Shown here piece by piece: positions 64,000-64,000 of a DNA stretch of 64,000 bases; the stretch's first letter is position 1, and each line of letters starts with the position of its first letter. Origin of the DNA: Candidatus Agathobaculum intestinipullorum (lineage in GTDB: Bacteria; Bacillota; Clostridia; Oscillospirales; Butyricicoccaceae). The stretch lies in contig DWZQ01000021.1 of NCBI GenBank assembly GCA_019117485.1, positions 23,604 to 87,603 on the forward strand. Reading direction: 5' to 3'. The translations under genes and the position numbers were made by a program. The notes under the pieces are model-generated. The model was not told where the DNA came from and ran no database searches. It worked only from the letters and a program-made list of their open reading frames with translations.

Positions 64000-64000
64000 A

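Overview
The window is a gene-dense, moderately GC-rich piece of a bacterial chromosome. It looks like a motile, Gram-positive-lineage anaerobe of the Clostridia, probably Oscillospirales-like; this is inferred from gene families and order, not from a search. Pointers are a Bacillus/Clostridium-type flagellar cluster (FliY with CheC-like domains, CheC, CheD, CheV, FlbD, FliA/SigD), a dnaG-rpoD pair, SLH-domain surface protein, FeoAB, a sodium-type ATP synthase rotor, and frequent TTG/GTG starts. Nearly everything reads on the + strand; only a lipoprotein gene and an AEC transporter read on the - strand. I saw no rRNA, tRNA, CRISPR array, insertion sequence or phage gene.

Layout. 1-9250: housekeeping genes: HAD phosphatase, MATE exporter coupled to luxS, rpmE, hflX, YigZ-type protein, dGTPase, dnaG and the primary sigma factor. 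9300-15120: an unrecognised lipoprotein (- strand), a methyl-accepting chemotaxis protein and an SLH protein. 15355-40060: one very long flagellar/chemotaxis operon: flgB-flgC-fliE-fliF-fliG-fliH-fliI-fliJ-fliK-flgD-(TIGR02530-like)-flgE-flbD-motA-motB-fliM-fliY-cheY-fliO-fliP-fliQ-fliR-flhB-flhA-fliA-flgF/G-flgG-cheC-cheD-cheV. It builds the rod, export gate, C-ring, hook and stator, and encodes the flagellar sigma factor. It lacks flhF, flhG, cheA, cheW, cheB and cheR. 40080-45884: three genes with c-di-GMP-type domains (EAL-like+HDOD, HD+HD-GYP, GGDEF+EAL). 46169-49693: a small metabolic/repair operon (two VOC proteins, alpha/beta hydrolase, aminotransferase, exonuclease III). 49743-52580: AEC transporter, D,D-carboxypeptidase and a mini P-loop protein. 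52846-59870: a complete F-type ATP synthase operon with both AtpZ and AtpI accessory genes. 59948-64000: YoaK-like membrane protein, feoAB behind a consensus promoter with an operator-like palindrome, a Cof-type HAD phosphatase, and finally a tetrahydrofolate riboswitch whose target gene lies beyond the window.

Most interesting points: (i) a 17-codon leader ORF wrapped around a terminator-like hairpin ahead of the MATE gene; (ii) FliY carries two tandem copies of a FliM-like CheY-P-docking peptide in its linker rather than one at its N-terminus; (iii) the ATP synthase c subunit has the two-carboxylate Na+ signature; (iv) CheC has one degenerate and one intact phosphatase site while FliY has two intact ones; (v) a G10 tract fills the ribosome-binding region of the HDOD gene; (vi) the THF riboswitch. 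Operon boundaries, promoters and terminators were read by eye; no folding or database search was run.
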